A stretch of DNA of 64,000 nucleotides from Phycisphaerales bacterium AB-hyl4 (lineage in GTDB: Bacteria > Planctomycetota > Phycisphaerae > Phycisphaerales > Phycisphaeraceae). A model generated the notes under the pieces. The model was not told the DNA's origin, ran no database searches, and saw only the letters and a list, made by a program, of their open reading frames with translations. Shown piece after piece: positions 63,114 through 64,000 of the stretch. The stretch's first letter is position 1. Each line of letters begins with the position of its first letter. Both the position numbers and the translations under genes were made by a program. The stretch lies in the NCBI GenBank assembly GCA_041821185.1, contig JBGUBD010000005.1, positions 62,001 through 126,000 of the forward strand, written 5' to 3'.

Positions 63114-63710
63114 GTTTCGATACTCCTGAAAAAATGATGCGAATAATGATGCCACGAGACACGAGTGGGATGGTGCAGGTCAACCAGTGGTCGGCTGCGC
63201 CTCGCAGTCTCGGCCGCGATCGCCCGGCAGACACCTGCCTGGCGCGATCGGCAGACGGTGCTCGGCACGATAAGCGAGGACGCACCCGCTTGGAGCCGAC
63301 ATACACACATCACACAAAGCACAACACGTGCTTAGCGAACGCAAATCAGATTGTCGTACTGGGGGGATCCACAACCGGCCGCGGGTTACGTACTGCGGGC
63401 GGGTTGGTTGGCGAGAGGGCGGCGGCGTTGCGACAGGCGGGTTCGGATAACCGAACGGGATGATACCTGTTGGATTTCGTTAATCAGGAAACAGCCTGAC
63501 GCAGTGTGCCACAAACTCATGCCCACTCGACCGACGTTTGCCTCCAACGCCCGCGGGGAATGCGGGCGATGCGGATCACTGCTGATAGAAGTTCAGCAGA
63601 CCCACGCATCTTAATATCGCCCTGACAGGTGTGTCAATAGGAATTTTTGTCGGAATTTTGCGCGGCAGGCCGGGGCGCTGCGCGGCTGGTGTCGGCCCGG
63701 CCCCGGCGGA
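63114..63710. other. Non-coding region upstream of the prepilin-like gene
   Basis: About 600 bp. The small frames present are Arg-rich and overlapping. CGCCCGCGGGGAATGCGGGCG (63549-63569) is a hairpin. GCCCACG/TTTAGCC elements are absent. Probably contains the 62310 gene promoter, not identified. Possibly an untranslated leader. Confidence 0.5.
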
Positions 63711-64000
63711 TCAGGGTTGGCGGATGGGGGCGGTCTGCTGGTCCTCGGCGGAGTGGAGGGCGGCGTCGAAGATGGCGTGGCTGATGGCGGCCTCTTCGGG
63801 TCGCACGCAGCCGGCGAAGCGGGTGGGGGTTTCGCCGGTGACCATTTCGTGGAGGTAGGCGGCCCACATCTGTTGCATCGCGTCGGTGAAGCCGAACTCG
63901 AAGATGCCGCCCGTGATGGTCGGGTAGGCCGTGTCGAAACCGGTCTGCACGTGTTGCCACGTTTGTTCGCCGCCGGTGTATTGCAGACGTTCGAGTTGTC
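63711..64000 (-). CDS. Gfo/Idh/MocA-family oxidoreductase (C-terminal end, truncated by window)
   Basis: The last 96 residues of a gene that continues past 64000. QLERLQYTGGEQTWQHV precedes TGFDTAYPTITGGIFEFGFTDAMQQMWAAYLHEMV, typical of the C-terminal end of Gfo/Idh/MocA dehydrogenases in which an Asn/Asp-rich sheet is followed by the family ending FAGCVRPEEAAISHAIFDAALHSA. The N-terminal NAD(P)-binding domain is not in the window. These enzymes oxidise or isomerise sugars. A GTG at 63950 is only an internal codon. Confidence 0.75.
   Translation of the reverse strand, partial: QLERLQYTGGEQTWQHVQTGFDTAYPTITGGIFEFGFTDAMQQMWAAYLHEMVTGETPTRFAGCVRPEEAAISHAIFDAALHSAEDQQTAPIRQP

Overview
The window is chromosomal DNA from a high-GC bacterium, most probably a planctomycete of the class Phycisphaerae. 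Supporting signs are H-x9-DG prepilin-like proteins, a eukaryote-type (GT3) glycogen synthase, a two-domain GlmU-like nucleotidyltransferase, a MoxR/DUF58/BatA/VWA cluster, a dnaG-rpoD pair without rpsU, and intergenic DNA rich in palindromic and short tandem repeats. The assignment is an inference from gene content; no rRNA or tRNA gene was seen. dnaA with a candidate oriC (45.7-47.6 kb) and parB with two parS sites (58.0-59.5 kb) suggest the window lies close to the replication origin.

Layout. 0-7.5 kb: a 5'-truncated coiled-coil/Wzz-like membrane protein, a DevCAB-type ABC exporter operon and a fucose-isomerase-like protein. 7.9-14.2 kb: PDZ protein, prepilin-like protein, folE2, GT39-like glycosyltransferase, aldo/keto reductase, PhzF-like protein. 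14.4-18.9 kb: rpmB, dnaG, rpoD. 19.0-24.1 kb (minus strand): a sulfur-transfer operon (threonine-synthase-like PLP enzyme, MoaD/ThiS carrier, ThiF/MoeB activator, DinB protein, cysteine-desulfurase-like enzyme) with a SAM-I riboswitch and terminator in its leader. 24.3-29.6 kb: rplS, lysS, a GxxExxY protein and a LolCD-type exporter. 29.9-36.8 kb: glutamine-rich PRC-barrel protein, PAS/GAF histidine kinase, eno, ppa. 37.5-45.3 kb: AI-2E family transporter, FliF/YscJ-like lipoprotein, methyltransferase, polysaccharide deacetylase, glycogen synthase, GNAT acetyltransferase, thioredoxin-like protein, GlmU-like enzyme. 45.7-48.5 kb: dnaA, putative oriC, mutM. 48.7-56.7 kb: MoxR/DUF58/BatA/VWA cluster with three small unknown genes inside it. 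56.8-64 kb: histidine kinase, parS/parB, nfo, a candidate small RNA, trxB, a prepilin-like protein and the C-terminal end of a Gfo/Idh/MocA oxidoreductase.

The most interesting unit is the SAM-riboswitch operon at 19.0-24.1 kb. A promoter (-35 TTGACG, 17-bp spacer, -10 TAAGAT), a complete SAM-I aptamer, an antiterminator and an intrinsic terminator precede a gene that would be called threonine synthase, followed by all the parts of a protein-thiocarboxylate sulfur relay. Turning a real threonine synthase off at high SAM makes little metabolic sense, so the operon may be a sulfur-carrier route to homocysteine or cysteine using a threonine-synthase-fold enzyme.

The second theme is repeats. At least four families occur: nested inverted arrays of 9-mers (CGCCAAGNC, ACGAAGNNC types), 10-11-mer AACTCGAAACT/ATTAGAAATC arrays, TTTAGCC-bordered REP-like hairpins and GCCCACGG palindromes. 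Some of the first two have entered reading frames (lysS, dnaG, the ThiF gene, the GxxExxY gene).
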